Positions 23,782 to 36,300 of a DNA stretch of 64,000 nucleotides are shown one piece after another (within the stretch, counting starts at the first letter, position 1; each line of letters opens with the position of its first letter). This DNA is from Galaxea fascicularis (lineage: Eukaryota; Cnidaria; Anthozoa; Scleractinia; Euphylliidae). Both the position numbers and the translations under genes were made by a program. Location of the stretch: contig OX419344.1 in the NCBI GenBank assembly GCA_948470475.1, forward strand, positions 25,802,225-25,866,224. Reading direction: 5' to 3'. The notes beneath the pieces were generated by a model. The model had not been told where the DNA came from, ran no database searches, and was given only the letters and a program-made list of their open reading frames with translations.

Positions 23782-25742
23782 ATGAAAGCACATTTGATCG
23801 TTACACTCGTTGTAATGTTGGCTTTCATCGCACACGGATCGAACCTTGTTGAACTCACTCTTAAAAATTTTGACAAACACGTCAATGGAGAGAGATTCGT
23901 TTTTGTATTCTTCTACGCAGCGTGGCATGAACAGTGCCAAATAATTCTTGAACGTTACAAAAAAGTCGCAAACGCATTTTCTGGGCGAGATGATGTTATC
24001 ATTGCTAAAACCAACGCATACGAGGAAGTCAAGCTCGCGACCAAGTACTGGATTGATCGGTACCCAGCCTTCCGTTACTTCATTAAAGGAAGCGTAACAG
24101 AGGAGACGTAAGTAAAGACAAATTGTAGAATATGGTTATACTGAAGGATTTCACCCACGAACTCAAAAGATTTGTCTCGGTCTATTTTCTAATAGAATAG
24201 TGCAATATTAATACTGAAACTCAAAAGAGCCATGGTGAAATACGCCACTGGTAAATATATAAAACAAGGTGATATGCGCTTTTCGAATTCTTGTTTAAAA
24301 GAAAAGGGCGTTTCTCGAAACCCTCGAAACTTTTGGGGCCTATTTCGGGTGCCACAATTTCCTACGTCTCTTAAAAACGAAGACGTTTCAAGACATAAAA
24401 TTTTGCAACAAATTTACCTTCTGCTATCTTAAAAACATAGTAAAAGACCGGCTTTTTAGAATGAGCGGATCGCAGTTTTAAAATCGCTTTTCGGGCCCGA
24501 AAAGGTTTCGGGACGTTGGAGAAACGGACCCCAGAAGCCCAAACAGTTGATCTGTTGATTAATAAAAAAAACTTTCATTTCAGTTATAAAGGGAGCAGTC
24601 TTCCTGAAGACCTGATACGTTTTATCCAGTCCAAAGCCTTTCATCGCCTGAATGTGGGTATTTTCTTGACACCAGTCATTGACCTGAGCTCCTCAAACTT
24701 TGAACGTATAGTGAAAGACAAAGCGCGGAGCATCATGGTTCATTATTTCAATGGTAACTGTGAATTGTGTAACAGCTTAAAGAATACACTGTACAGCGTG
24801 GGAGTCACCTTCAAAAACGAGCCAAAGTGCCTGATAGGGCGACTAAACTGTGATGCAGAACCACAGATCTGCATCGAGCAAGGCATTCCACACTACCCCA
24901 CCTTAAAGGTATATTCACAGCATAACAAAGATGGCGTTATATACCAGCCGGGTACGAATCAGGAGAGCTACAGCGAGAAAAATATCACCTCATTTATGAA
25001 TGCTCTGTGTGGTACACAGAGGATCTTGCGAGGCAGGCTCAATGAAAAGGTACGTTTTGTTATAACTACCCTTCGAAGTTCTGTCACAGTAGGCTTGTGC
25101 AACTGCATTGAAAAGCTGGTGTTTACCCATGTATATCTCAGATCGTTTGCTAAATCGAACTCAGTTTTTCTTAATCAAAAGCGAACGTTTGCCGCCTTTC
25201 CCTGCTCTTCATCTAACAGCATTTCATAGGAAAGACGAAAAGTCTCTTACTCTTGCGCTGCTCTTCTTACCACCGTCAATACGAAATACGTAGTTGATCA
25301 TGTCATTTCACCAGCGGCTGATTCGGAATTTCTAAATGGCGTTGAAAATTGAAGTCGGATTATTACTCTAGCTTTTCTTTTCAGCCTCGGAGAATCACGT
25401 TTCATAATTTTGGTTTGTTTTTGTTTTCTGCAGGCGGGTCTCCTTGATGACTTCAACGAACTAGCTGTACGGTTCATGAAAGAACACAACAGACGGGATG
25501 AAATATTAATAAATGCAAAAAGTAAAGCTCTATCCCACACCTTCCAGAACGAAGCCAATTTTTATTTGTCCGTGATGCGTCGGATATCACAGCATGGTGC
25601 TGGAATAATAAAGGACGAAATCGATCGATTGGAACGTTTGATCGCCGGACCAGTACACGCCAACAAGGCGGATGAACTTGAAAAACGGAAAAATATCCTG
25701 AAACAGTTCCAGGTCTTGCATTACGAAAGAGACGAACTATAG
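23782..25742 (+). CDS. Protein disulfide isomerase with ERp29-type C-terminal domain
   Basis: Exons are 23782-24107, 24584-25049 and 25434-25742, 1,101 nt (366 aa). A signal peptide (MKAHLIVTLVVMLAFIAHGS) targets the ER lumen. The first thioredoxin fold (about residues 21-130) has FVFVFFYAAWHEQCQ where an active domain has a CxxC: the first cysteine is replaced by histidine, leaving only the second. Its cis-proline is in RYPAFRYF. The second fold (about 145-260) keeps a CxxC as NCELCNSL and has YPTLKVY. A helical C-terminal domain (about 265-350, LLDDFNELAVRFM ... LERLIAGPV ... ADELEKRKNIL) resembles the ERp29/PDI-D domain. The last four residues, RDEL, fit an ER retrieval signal of the KDEL class. 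NIT near position 244 may be N-glycosylated. This two-domain plus D-domain plan is known from plant and protist PDIs. ATTAAA at about 25755 and AATAAA at about 26253 are candidate polyadenylation signals. Confidence 0.9.
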
Positions 25743-26259
25743 AATAATACTTCTCATTAAAACAAAATAGTTATCCAGGCTCTAATGACGCTTTACAAGT
25801 TACACCGGCTGAAACATTGGATGTCAAAAGCGGAATTTGGTCTTCGATGTATACAGTTGTTAGCCGCTGACTGACTGTCTAGTGTGACAATGCCTTTGTT
25901 GTATTTGCCATCTGCTACAAAGAAAGCATACTTTCCTCTCTATCTAAAAAATCGTGCTGTTTTCGAGGTTAAACAGGAGCAGGAGAATCGGACCAATCGT
26001 AAGTTGCCCCTCTTGTATTCTCCCGCACTCAGCATCTTTTAGTTCAAGTTCTGATTTGCTGACATCGTAAACACATTTCTATTAACTTGCCAAACTGCAG
26101 TGAGCATTGAGGAAAAACTCTCGGCCGAGATATTAGCAAGTATTTCAGCAAAAAATAAAAGTTGTGTCAAAAAGCCAACGTTGGAGGTTTGATTCATTAA
26201 CTACTTATGAGAGAGTAATTGCGAACTGCCGTTGGTCATCGATACCAGCCTTCAATAAA

Positions 26260-27375
26260 TGTTTTTAGGTGCGTTTTTGGTCTTCACCTCAAATAGCTGC
26301 GCAAGAGTCTCTTTACGTAAAAATGGAAAACGGCTTATTATAGAAACCCTACAGGCGTTCCAAAGAATACTGAGCAAGAGGAAACAAACATTTCCGTTGG
26401 ATAAACCTGCTGTCCGAGTCACTGTTATCTGATATCCATTTCATGTGCGTGGTCTTATGAAGGTATCCAGAAAATCGAGGATGCCATGGAGATTTCTCTG
26501 CCTCAAGTATTCCAAATAAGCTTGTCGAGAGCGACCCTGCAGGGAAATGCAGTAATACTTCAGATAAGCAAGCCTGCAAATAACTGTTGCCCATAAGCAG
26601 GTCGTTTGTCAGGCCAGGGTCAAGTTTTGGCCGGACAAGAGAATAGTCTGGTCAGAAATCCACCGTCAGAGTGTCCGACCCGGCTACGCGTTCGCAGGTC
26701 AAAACCTAAAATTTACCGGACATTTGTCCGATGACCGACTGTTATTTGTAGGAAAATCTGGAGAATAGCGGGGCATACATTACTACGTTATTGTAAAAAT
26801 ACCCTTAGCTATATAATGGTGTGTTATCACCGGTACAGTCTGAGAGGGAGTCTGTGAAAACGTGCCAGGTAATTTACAGGAATTCCAGGTTAAGATAAAC
26901 GAAAATCTATTTTGACTACAGCTTCTTTTCCATGGAAAAGATTAAGTGGTGAGCCCTGAAGACAACTGCGTTTTTGGTATAAAAAGGAAAAGGTAACGGC
27001 CATCTTGTGCCCTCACAAACAATTTATGATTGAATGAATATGAATACATAATGACAGTCATGATTGGTCAGTGCCATGATTCCCCGGTGGTTGTAACAGA
27101 TCAGGTGAGACAGGAAACGCGTTTTATAGAGATCTGTGATATTACTGTTTTTACGTTTGGAGATACTTCACACTAAGAGATTTATTTACCTTGATTAAGC
27201 TTGGGGTGAGTTTCATTTCACCAGGCTGAGTCTTAAACAAACAAACAAACAGTAAACACAGTGAAAAGCCAGACTCCAGCTTCATACACAAGAACCTGAA
27301 CTAAAAAAAAACGGTTACAGGAAGTTGAAGAAAACCCTCCAAAGCTTTGTCGGAGTCTCAATCTTTTTGCCTCCT
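26260..27375. other. Region between PDI and CENPI, mostly 3' flanks
   Basis: It holds the PDI 3' end and the CENPI 3' UTR. TTTATT at 27181-27186 gives AATAAA on the minus strand. An unrecognised minus frame (26594-26349) and a GC-richer patch (about 26600-26730, with repeated GGTCAGG/GTCCGA motifs) look repeat-like but were not assigned. Confidence 0.3.
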
Positions 27376-30300
27376 TCAGCGGCACAAGCAGTTAAGAAGG
27401 TGCTAGTCATGCCAAGGAAAACAAAGACAACAAAAAGACCATCCATTTCGGCAAACTAGGGATATAAGTTGAGCAGATTGAAAAAGCGTGCACAGAGCGG
27501 TACGGTGCACATTTCCGTTCAATATCAAATACAAAAGCTACCCAACCCAGGAAAAATGTTAGACTAAAATTCAAGTACTTTCCAAGATTTCCAGGACCCG
27601 TACGGACTCTGCTAACCTGATGAAGGAATCTCCAGGCTTCCCCAACCAAAGATGCATGATGGTGGATCGAGAACAACTCGTTCATATGACGAACTGCAAG
27701 AGGGTCGGTGACCGCACTGTAAAAAACACACACACACACACACACAAAATGTAAACCAGACTACAAACAAAGCGCAGTATATACTGATGTAACGGTTCAC
27801 AGGATAACTTAAAATCACAAACCTTGGCATACTAAAACAAAACGATTTATCTCTGTCGATGAAAGCTTTGTTTCTCCACAGGCTATCACAGATATCCAGA
27901 ATGTACTGGTTTAACCTCTGTATGCTTTGAAACCCATCAGGGAACGCCAAAGGTGTCACCTGTTTATAAGAACATTCCAAGTATTTTAGCCAAGTTTCTT
28001 GCAAAAAAAAAATTAAAACTTATTTTTTTCGTCAATGGTAAGATGGGGATTAAATAAAACACCGGTCTACCAGTAACTTAAAAGAAAACACGCCTTGCCT
28101 GAGATTCTCCCTGCCAAGTTTTGAGAGATTCAAACTCTTTCTTGTAGCTGAAAGTGAAGGTGTTAAAATACGATCGTTCAGTTTTTTATCACCTTATAAT
28201 GCGGCACCATCATGGTGAAACAAAACCGTCTTACTTGACAATGATTTGGCATAATCTTGAGACTGCCATTGAGTTGTCTGAAAACAGGATTCTGTAGATT
28301 ATGCCTGACGAGGGAATCTGGACAAAAGGAAGGGAGAACTGTTGATGGGCAGTTGATACCTGGAAGTGAGAAACAAAAAAGTATAGAATTAATGAAGACG
28401 CGAGTGGTGAATATGAAATGAATCATGTACATGAACTGCGGAATTGAAATTAAATGAAGACTGATCCTCGAAGTTGTTAATGCAATTATATGCAATTGCG
28501 TAAAGAAGCCTGAAAAAATGAGAACAAACTGAGAACAAAGGAAATAGAAAAAAAAATTTGGCAGGGACCCTGCAACAAACTGATGAGAGATAAACGAGGT
28601 CCAGGCACTGTGCCTTTTCTAAACCTTTCTGACTTTCTCGCTAAATAATAAAAAGTGGGACATGAGACTTCATTAAAACGACCCCACTTTCTTCAGCTTG
28701 GTAGGAAGTGAAGCATGGCGTGTGAGGAAAGAAAAAGTGAGGGGGAAATGGGAGAGGAAACCTCGGACCATAGTCCTTTCCTCTCAGTATTTCTCACTCA
28801 CAATAACGTTCCTCTTGAACAATCTTTCTGCTTTGTTTCCCACAATCTGAATCTTAGACCCGAAAAAGGCTACACCGTCTTAGGTTTTTTAATACTGGGC
28901 GGCGAGAAATGCGTGATAATAGTTATGCTATCGCGAAAAGGTAATTTAACAATTGAATTGAGGTCAAGTTAATCACTCAAGAATTGATTGGTTAAGCTTA
29001 CCAGTTCGAAAAAAATCAAAACCCAGTGTTGCAAAAGTGTGTGATCTTCTTCAACCTGAGACAGACAAATGAAATGGTTAATTACAGATCATTAAATTGA
29101 CCTCTGACTTCTTCTTCACCTACCTGCAGTCCTACAACACAAATCCTATCCACAAACTGAATAAAGTCATAGACGGTCTTGAGAGGATCAAACGGCTCCA
29201 ATTGGTCTTCAACAAACATGGATACGCTACAAGAACAAACCAGCAATAACTCAAAAGTTCAAATCCTCTTTACAACATATAGCTATACGCGATTAAACTG
29301 CCCCGTAGGAAGATAACATTCCAGACAAAACTCGTCAAAAGAAATATTGGTAAGGCACTTGTGATAAACGAATTACATATACTTCAATTCTTTAACACAA
29401 GTTTTTCTCGCGTTAAATCCACCCCAAGAACCAGCAAAATGTGGAAAATGGCATTGAAGAAAATCAGATAGAACACATGGTTGCTCGACTTTCTCCTTTC
29501 ACTTTTACCGGCGTAACTTAAAGTCAAATCGCTACGCAAAGAACACAGGATAATGCAATCCTGATTACTACTGAGGTTCCTACATGTTCATATTAATTAG
29601 TTTTTCCATATGGATCTATCACTACCAGTACTCTAGTGGTTGCCACAATAGATGGTTCATCATCTATGACTTTCCCCATCTATCATATCTAAAGGGTTTT
29701 TCTACCTTGCTTGGTCACGTGTTCTGTTAGCTCGTTCCTCCTGAATTAACTCTTGTTGCCTTGGTACCTCAACAACCAGGAAGTTTCTCAACAGTTCAGT
29801 AAGGCAGTACATTACTTGGCACTGAGAAAAACGAACGAAATTCTCCTCACTACTTGCTCAGTTTTCATCGGACATTCACCATTTCATCAAACGAAGGGAC
29901 GCAATGGAAATGACGCTTCCAAAGTCCAAGTAACCTTATCACCTTAGCTAACTGAACAGTTCTTTAGGTGGATCAAATGAATGTAAGTAAGAATCAGTAC
30001 TGATTCTGGACTTGGGTCAATCGTTCATCCTTTAACTGTTACAAACGCTGAAACAGAAGTTATCCTCATTAAAAATAACAGTTGGACTAACTTTCGGAAA
30101 TAAAAAGAAATATTCCGAAATATTTACGACAGAAAGTTGTTACTAACTCACCTTCACATAAACTGGCGAGGAAAAGAATAGCTTTCTGAGGTGCTCAAGA
30201 ATCAAGTCATTTAAACCTAAACACAAAGACAAGGAAACATCTCTTATCGTGAATTGTTACCACTAATATCCTTATACAAAAAAAGGACTACACACAAGAT

Positions 30301-33300
30301 GAGAGAGGGCCTAAAACCTGTATCTGATTGGTCAGTACTGGGTTCGTTTGGGGCGGTTGGAAAGTGACTGTTCTGCAGTAGGCAATTCAACTAAATTTCA
30401 GCTTACGTTGAAATGGCCACAAGCCTAAATGAGCGATGAAATTCAGCATCAGCGGCCTAAAGTCCAGTCCATTCCAAATAAATAGGTACCGAACTAAGAA
30501 AGCTTCCACAGCAGGGATGGACTCCTGAGAAAGAAAGCCAGGGGGTGATCAGTACCGAGTTTGAGACCTGCTCGGTCTACTCGAGTGAGACATAACATTC
30601 ATTCATTCAAAAGTTACTTTCTCCGTAAAGACATAACACTCCCGTCTCCAGAATGCGCAGTCAGTTTGCTCTGTGACAAAATCCTCCCTAATATCACCAA
30701 CAATAACAAGAGAACATTATATGAACTAACTTGAAGGAAGCAAGTAAAATGCCTCAACTTCTCCAACAGCAGCAAGCCACCGATATGCGTTTGTGATGAC
30801 GATCGGGTCAAAAACTCTGCAACAAAACAAGAAGCCTAGATTATGGAATTGCACACTGATGGAGATCTTTTAAAGTAGAGTAATTTGAAAATCAGTGGGT
30901 GTACTACCAGACGTTCACAAAATGCTTCGAGCGTTTCCATAAAAGACTTTCTCGTTTTCAAAACTTGCACTCGTACGTGTGTTTACCTTGGCTTTAACAA
31001 CTTTCTCCGGGCAAAATACTGATAGCTAGTGCAAAGGACTGACATTATATCCTTCGATAATTAATCGTAAAATTTGAAGTGAGTGATGGGTGCCCTCTTG
31101 CGTAAAAACGTTTGCGGAAATATAGGTGGTTTTCATGTTACGTCATCACCGCCATGCTGGTGGACGGTAAACAATAGATCTCTCATTAGCTCGTTTTGTT
31201 CGTCCACCAGCATTTGTACATTTCACCATTGTTATCTGTGTCTCTAGAGATTGGCTGCAAATCACCTATACGATACCTGCTGCCGGGCGAGAAGTAATAC
31301 TGCCCCCTCCCCCCATTCTCCCTCCCCAATGTTGAGAAAAAGACAAAGGAAATCACTACCATGAGGGAGGTCTGGTAATGTGATCCTGATCAATCATTGA
31401 TGGTTTGACTTAAGGGCGCGTTTTTTGGGAGCCATTCTTGAATGTATTTTTGGCGCGTTTTTGTTTTTTTTGTTTTTGAACAGAATAAGCAAATTCAACT
31501 TTTGCTTCCGAGCCTGAGTCAAGAAAACCAACTACAATTTTGACATCAGAAACCCTTTGTCTTACTAGTTTGTATGAGAAACACGAAGACCATTTTCCTA
31601 ATGTTTTCTACAAACGAAAATCTATCTGGGAGACTGACATTTCGCGCGAGATGCACAAAGAAGGGTATTTTCCTTTCCCGGCACATTGCGAAAACAGGTG
31701 GAAGTCGTTTTATCACAATGATAACCAGTCTGGAAGGGTGAGTTTTCATTCCGCTTTCGGAATAGTCGTTTTCTATGTAGTCAAATTTCCATTATTCTAG
31801 TTATTCCCATTTTTGCCATTCTTAGTCTAGAAGAGCCCAAAAAACACACTCAAAGTATACCAAATAGTACACGGAAACGGACCAAATGCAAGGTGTTTGA
31901 ATGTCTAGTGACATCACACCTCGCATTTGGTTCCGTTTCTCGCTCTTTCGTAAAAATGGCAATACAAAGACTAGCTGCGATTCGTCACGTCGAATTGAAC
32001 CAACGACCTTAATCATCACACCAGCAATTTTATGATCCTACATTTACAGCGCTCCAAGCTGCGACCATTTTGGTTGCCATGGCGAGTGAAAAAAATATTT
32101 GACGACTAAAACTCTGGCATTTTACAAGTGAAGGTCGCCAAAAGGCGACTTTTTGAAAAAGTGAGCTTGGAGCGCTGATTTATGATCATTCATTACCTTC
32201 GGACAGGGAATGATTGAGCCAGAAGTTCAACCTCTGAAGCATGACAAAGTCAGGGTTACAGGACAGAACATGCTGTAAAAACGGTGAATTGAGAACACAA
32301 GCGACTTGATTTGGAAACTGCGGGAAGAAAGCGAAAGACTAAAATCAGATATCGTAACATTATGGAAGCTGGTGAAACACTACCTGTTTACAATCTTTCA
32401 ACAATTGATTCAAACAAACGTTGAACGACTGTTGAAGCAAATGTGTTATGAGTTTAAAGTATTGATGGTTGAGCCAGATAGAACCGGGTAACTCTAGAGT
32501 CCTCTTCGACAAATACAGGGTATCATGTTATTTTTCCGTTATCTTGTTTATTTTGAGATCTCGTTCTCATAACAACACGATTTCTATATCAGTTAAACAA
32601 GTCAGTTGAAATGGTAAACCGGCCAACGAAATAAGAAAGGGGATTTAGTGTTAACACCACGTCACATCGGAAGGAAACTGAGTACGGAAGCATTCCTTGA
32701 AACACCAGGAGAAACACAAAACTGTACTAGTTGAATAAAGCAAGTTGTCGAATGTTACACTGACAAATGTACTATGTTTATGAAGCGCCGGGGAAAAACA
32801 GCTTTTAGTTAGAGCAGTTCAAGTTGGTGAGATGCTCCAGCCAGACTAGTGATGCAGTGCAGTAAACACACCTCTACGTTGTCGATATTTGAAAGAAGAT
32901 CTTTAAAAGATAACAGCTGTTCGGTAGAGATCTTCTTTTCTCGAATGATAGCGGTGTGTACTGCAGGAATATTGTTTCCATGGGGTTTTCTACTCTTGAA
33001 TAACTGCAAGTAGAAAACAAACATGCAAGTCAATAGAAAATTTAATAATAGAATAATAAATTTGTGTGTTTCCCCTTCAACAATATTCTTACATTTCGCA
33101 CCAGTCACTTGTGATTAAGACCTTACTGAAAAAAAGGGGAGCTGTGCAAAAATCGAAAGCTCCTCACTTGCTTATTACTTCCTCAAACAGTAATGACAAA
33201 AAAGAGACAAAAAAAAAAAAAGAACTCAAAAGGGAGACGGAGGGCATTATCCAAACAACTTTTCTAGTGGATCAGTGGATCAATTATGTTAATGAAGAAT

Positions 33301-36300
33301 CGCTTACTGATTATTATACTCACCGGAACGTTCTCCATATGCCAAGCTGAAAGGAGGAAGTTACCCACTGAGGTCTTTGAATTATATTTGTTCTGGAAAA
33401 GATGATTAGGTAGAATGAATGCTAAGATGGATAAGGTGAACTGAAGGCTAAGCTGTACTTTTTTCTGAGTCAGCATAGCAAATCATTGGTCAGTTAACAT
33501 TAATCAAAATTACTCTGTTGGCTCATGGAGATATTATTCAAAACACTACTTCTGGCTGGCAAATAGGACCTCTCTGGGTATATGCAACTGCTATAGAGAG
33601 TACACACTCAGGTATTTTGTGTGTAGGCCGAGACCCAAAAAAAATCAGTTACTCAGTAGATCAAACAAATTTTTTACATCTGCCCACATTAATTACCTGG
33701 ACGTTATTGATTGCCTCTCTCCAAGATCTATCTGACTGCTTGAACCACAATTTCTATGGAATTAATTAATTTGATGTAACTGTTTATTAAGTGCTCTCAT
33801 AGAACATCTCCGCAGTACAACCCTTGAACTAGATTTGAGTAAGTACTGGGCTGTAGACAAGATATCAAACACTAATTGGCCTGCAAAAATTTTAATAAAT
33901 ATTATTCAACTCATTAATAAACCATATAGGAAAGATAAAGGAAATGTTTAATACTCAATGGCTGTATATCGAATACAATGTTCTCCTGATCTACATAAAC
34001 TTTTGGTTCGATTTTCTACATTTAAATGTTTTGTACAACAAAAATAATCAATGAATATGAACACAGAATGCTTATGTTAAATAAGTAGTTTACAATATTG
34101 TATCACATCTACAAACTTTAAGCTTCGCCTTGAGTTTCCAAATACCGGTAGTGATACAATACTGTCCCTCAAATTGTAAACATGACTTTAAACAATGTCA
34201 TACAAAAACAAACAGGTACATTGTACATGGCACTTGCCTTCAACTGAACCCTAAGTTACCAAGGCTTTCCCAATTTTTGGAAGTTAAGTTAATGGAAAGT
34301 AAATGTGAACATTTTGTTATCTTGAAGTTTCCTTATGCCAGCAAGTTCTACACCTTATTCGAAGCTGATGTTGCCATAGTAACACGGTTTGGGCAGTGCA
34401 TCTTGTACATGGAGAGTAAGCCAGTCAAGTGAGGTTTGGTTCCCTGAACACAGAGATGGCAATAAGTAATTAGTTTCTACCATCTGAAATCAAACAGAGA
34501 ATAATAAAGAGGAGTGGGGTGGGGTGGGGTGGGGTGGGGTGGGAGTCAGTGCAGCACCATGAAGAAAATCAGAGGTAGGGAGAGAGATCATATACCATAG
34601 ATAAGATACTTACAATACGACTTTGTAGATCCAATAGCTTTTTAATCCTAAAATGTCGCACTGAACAAAGGGAATACAAAAAAATACATACTGAGTTGAA
34701 AAACATTTTAAGTGATTACTTCTATCAGAAAGTTCAAACTCTTACTGTAGAGAATAAAATGCTATCATTAGCAACATGAAAACATCTCTTATGATTGGCA
34801 AGTAAACAAGACGACTAGCAAGTTAGTTTGTTACCACAAACACCAAAAGACAGAGTTATTCTATATTACAATAATATATTTTCTCACTGTGGGCTTATAT
34901 TATTTCTAAAAGTATTGAGTGTCAGGATTTGTTTGAACTTAAATACATTTTCCCTTTACCGATCATGTCTTTGATTTTCATGAACTGTATGTTTGAAGAA
35001 TTTGTATGAAGAAGTAAAAGTTCATAGAAGCACCAGTCAAAGTAGTAATTTGAATTAAGAAGTAACTGTAGTGCAAGGGGAAATTAGATGCTGATCTATT
35101 CCAGAGCATTTGCCTTAATATTGAGTAAATGTTTAAAATGGTGAATGCCAATATCAGTAATGGATAAAGTATATGTAAAGAGCTTAAGACTCACCATTCT
35201 CCTTTCTTGTCAAATAATAAAGAAGAAGACAGACATGAGGACACTGAAAACAGGTTAACAACATTATCATAAAATTATTATTTTTACCTACACTTGTAGG
35301 TATTTCTTGCAAATTAAAACAACAACAACAACAACAAAAAACAGTAACTCACCAATATATCACTTTCCAAGAAGAGGAAGAAGATGCCATATAATGAATG
35401 CACATCCTTAAGATCATCAATTAGGTTAAAGATTATCAGTATCCATCGAATCAACCAACTCTGAAAGGGAATATATTGTAAATTGGGGTATTTCTCATCA
35501 AACATATGGACATTTCTCTATTGAGCACCATAGAGGCTTATTAAAGGTAATAAAGCCCATGTCAAGTCAGACAGAGGGGCAGGGGTAAATGGTAAGAAAA
35601 CTGATTTCTAAGATACAGTGTACATGTAACAGCAAATGTAAATATGGAAAACAAAGTGAATAACATTCATCAGAATCTTAACTAAAGCACCAGATAGTCT
35701 CCATACCTTAATACTAATGGACAATTTGTTGGTACAAATCCTAGAGACGGCTATGACAACAGCTGAGGAAGGAACTAACTGCCGAGGAATGAGGCACTTG
35801 ATGAGTCTGCATGATATACTGTCAGCTGAAATGTAAATGTATACTTCAGTTGAACCTCCATTACCGGCCACTTCTATACAATGGCTGCTTCTCTGCAACA
35901 TCCAACTTTTTTGTCCCCGCAGACGGTCCATACATTCACTCTTATTTTAACCTCTTTACAATGGCCACCTCTCCACAACAGCAACTGCCACTAAAGTGCA
36001 TCCCAAAGTAACCTTTTCCCAACAGCCAGTTAATCAACAACCATGTATATGTTGCAGGTAGAAGTTATATTCAGGTAAAAAATTTTAACCTAGATTGATT
36101 CTCATATTCTTTTGTCGCCTAGGCCTAATTATTCAACCTAGGTTAAAAAATTTTTATCAGAATTTAATTATTAACTGCAACATATACAAAACTCCATTTT
36201 TTATTGTAATAGGTCACAAAACCTTATCTGTACAGCACGTCATTGGTCTGTACGATGGTAGAAATAAAAAGAGAAAATAAAATATCTGTAATACTAAAAA

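Noticed and set aside
26349..26594. 81-aa minus ORF as a gene between PDI and CENPI
   Set aside because: No recognised domain and the surroundings look repeat-derived; kept only as an unassigned region.
36073..36160. Inverted repeat AAAAAATTTTAACCTAG / CTAGGTTAAAAAATTTT as a mobile element
   Set aside because: Short AT-rich arms with no target duplication; could be chance or a worn MITE.
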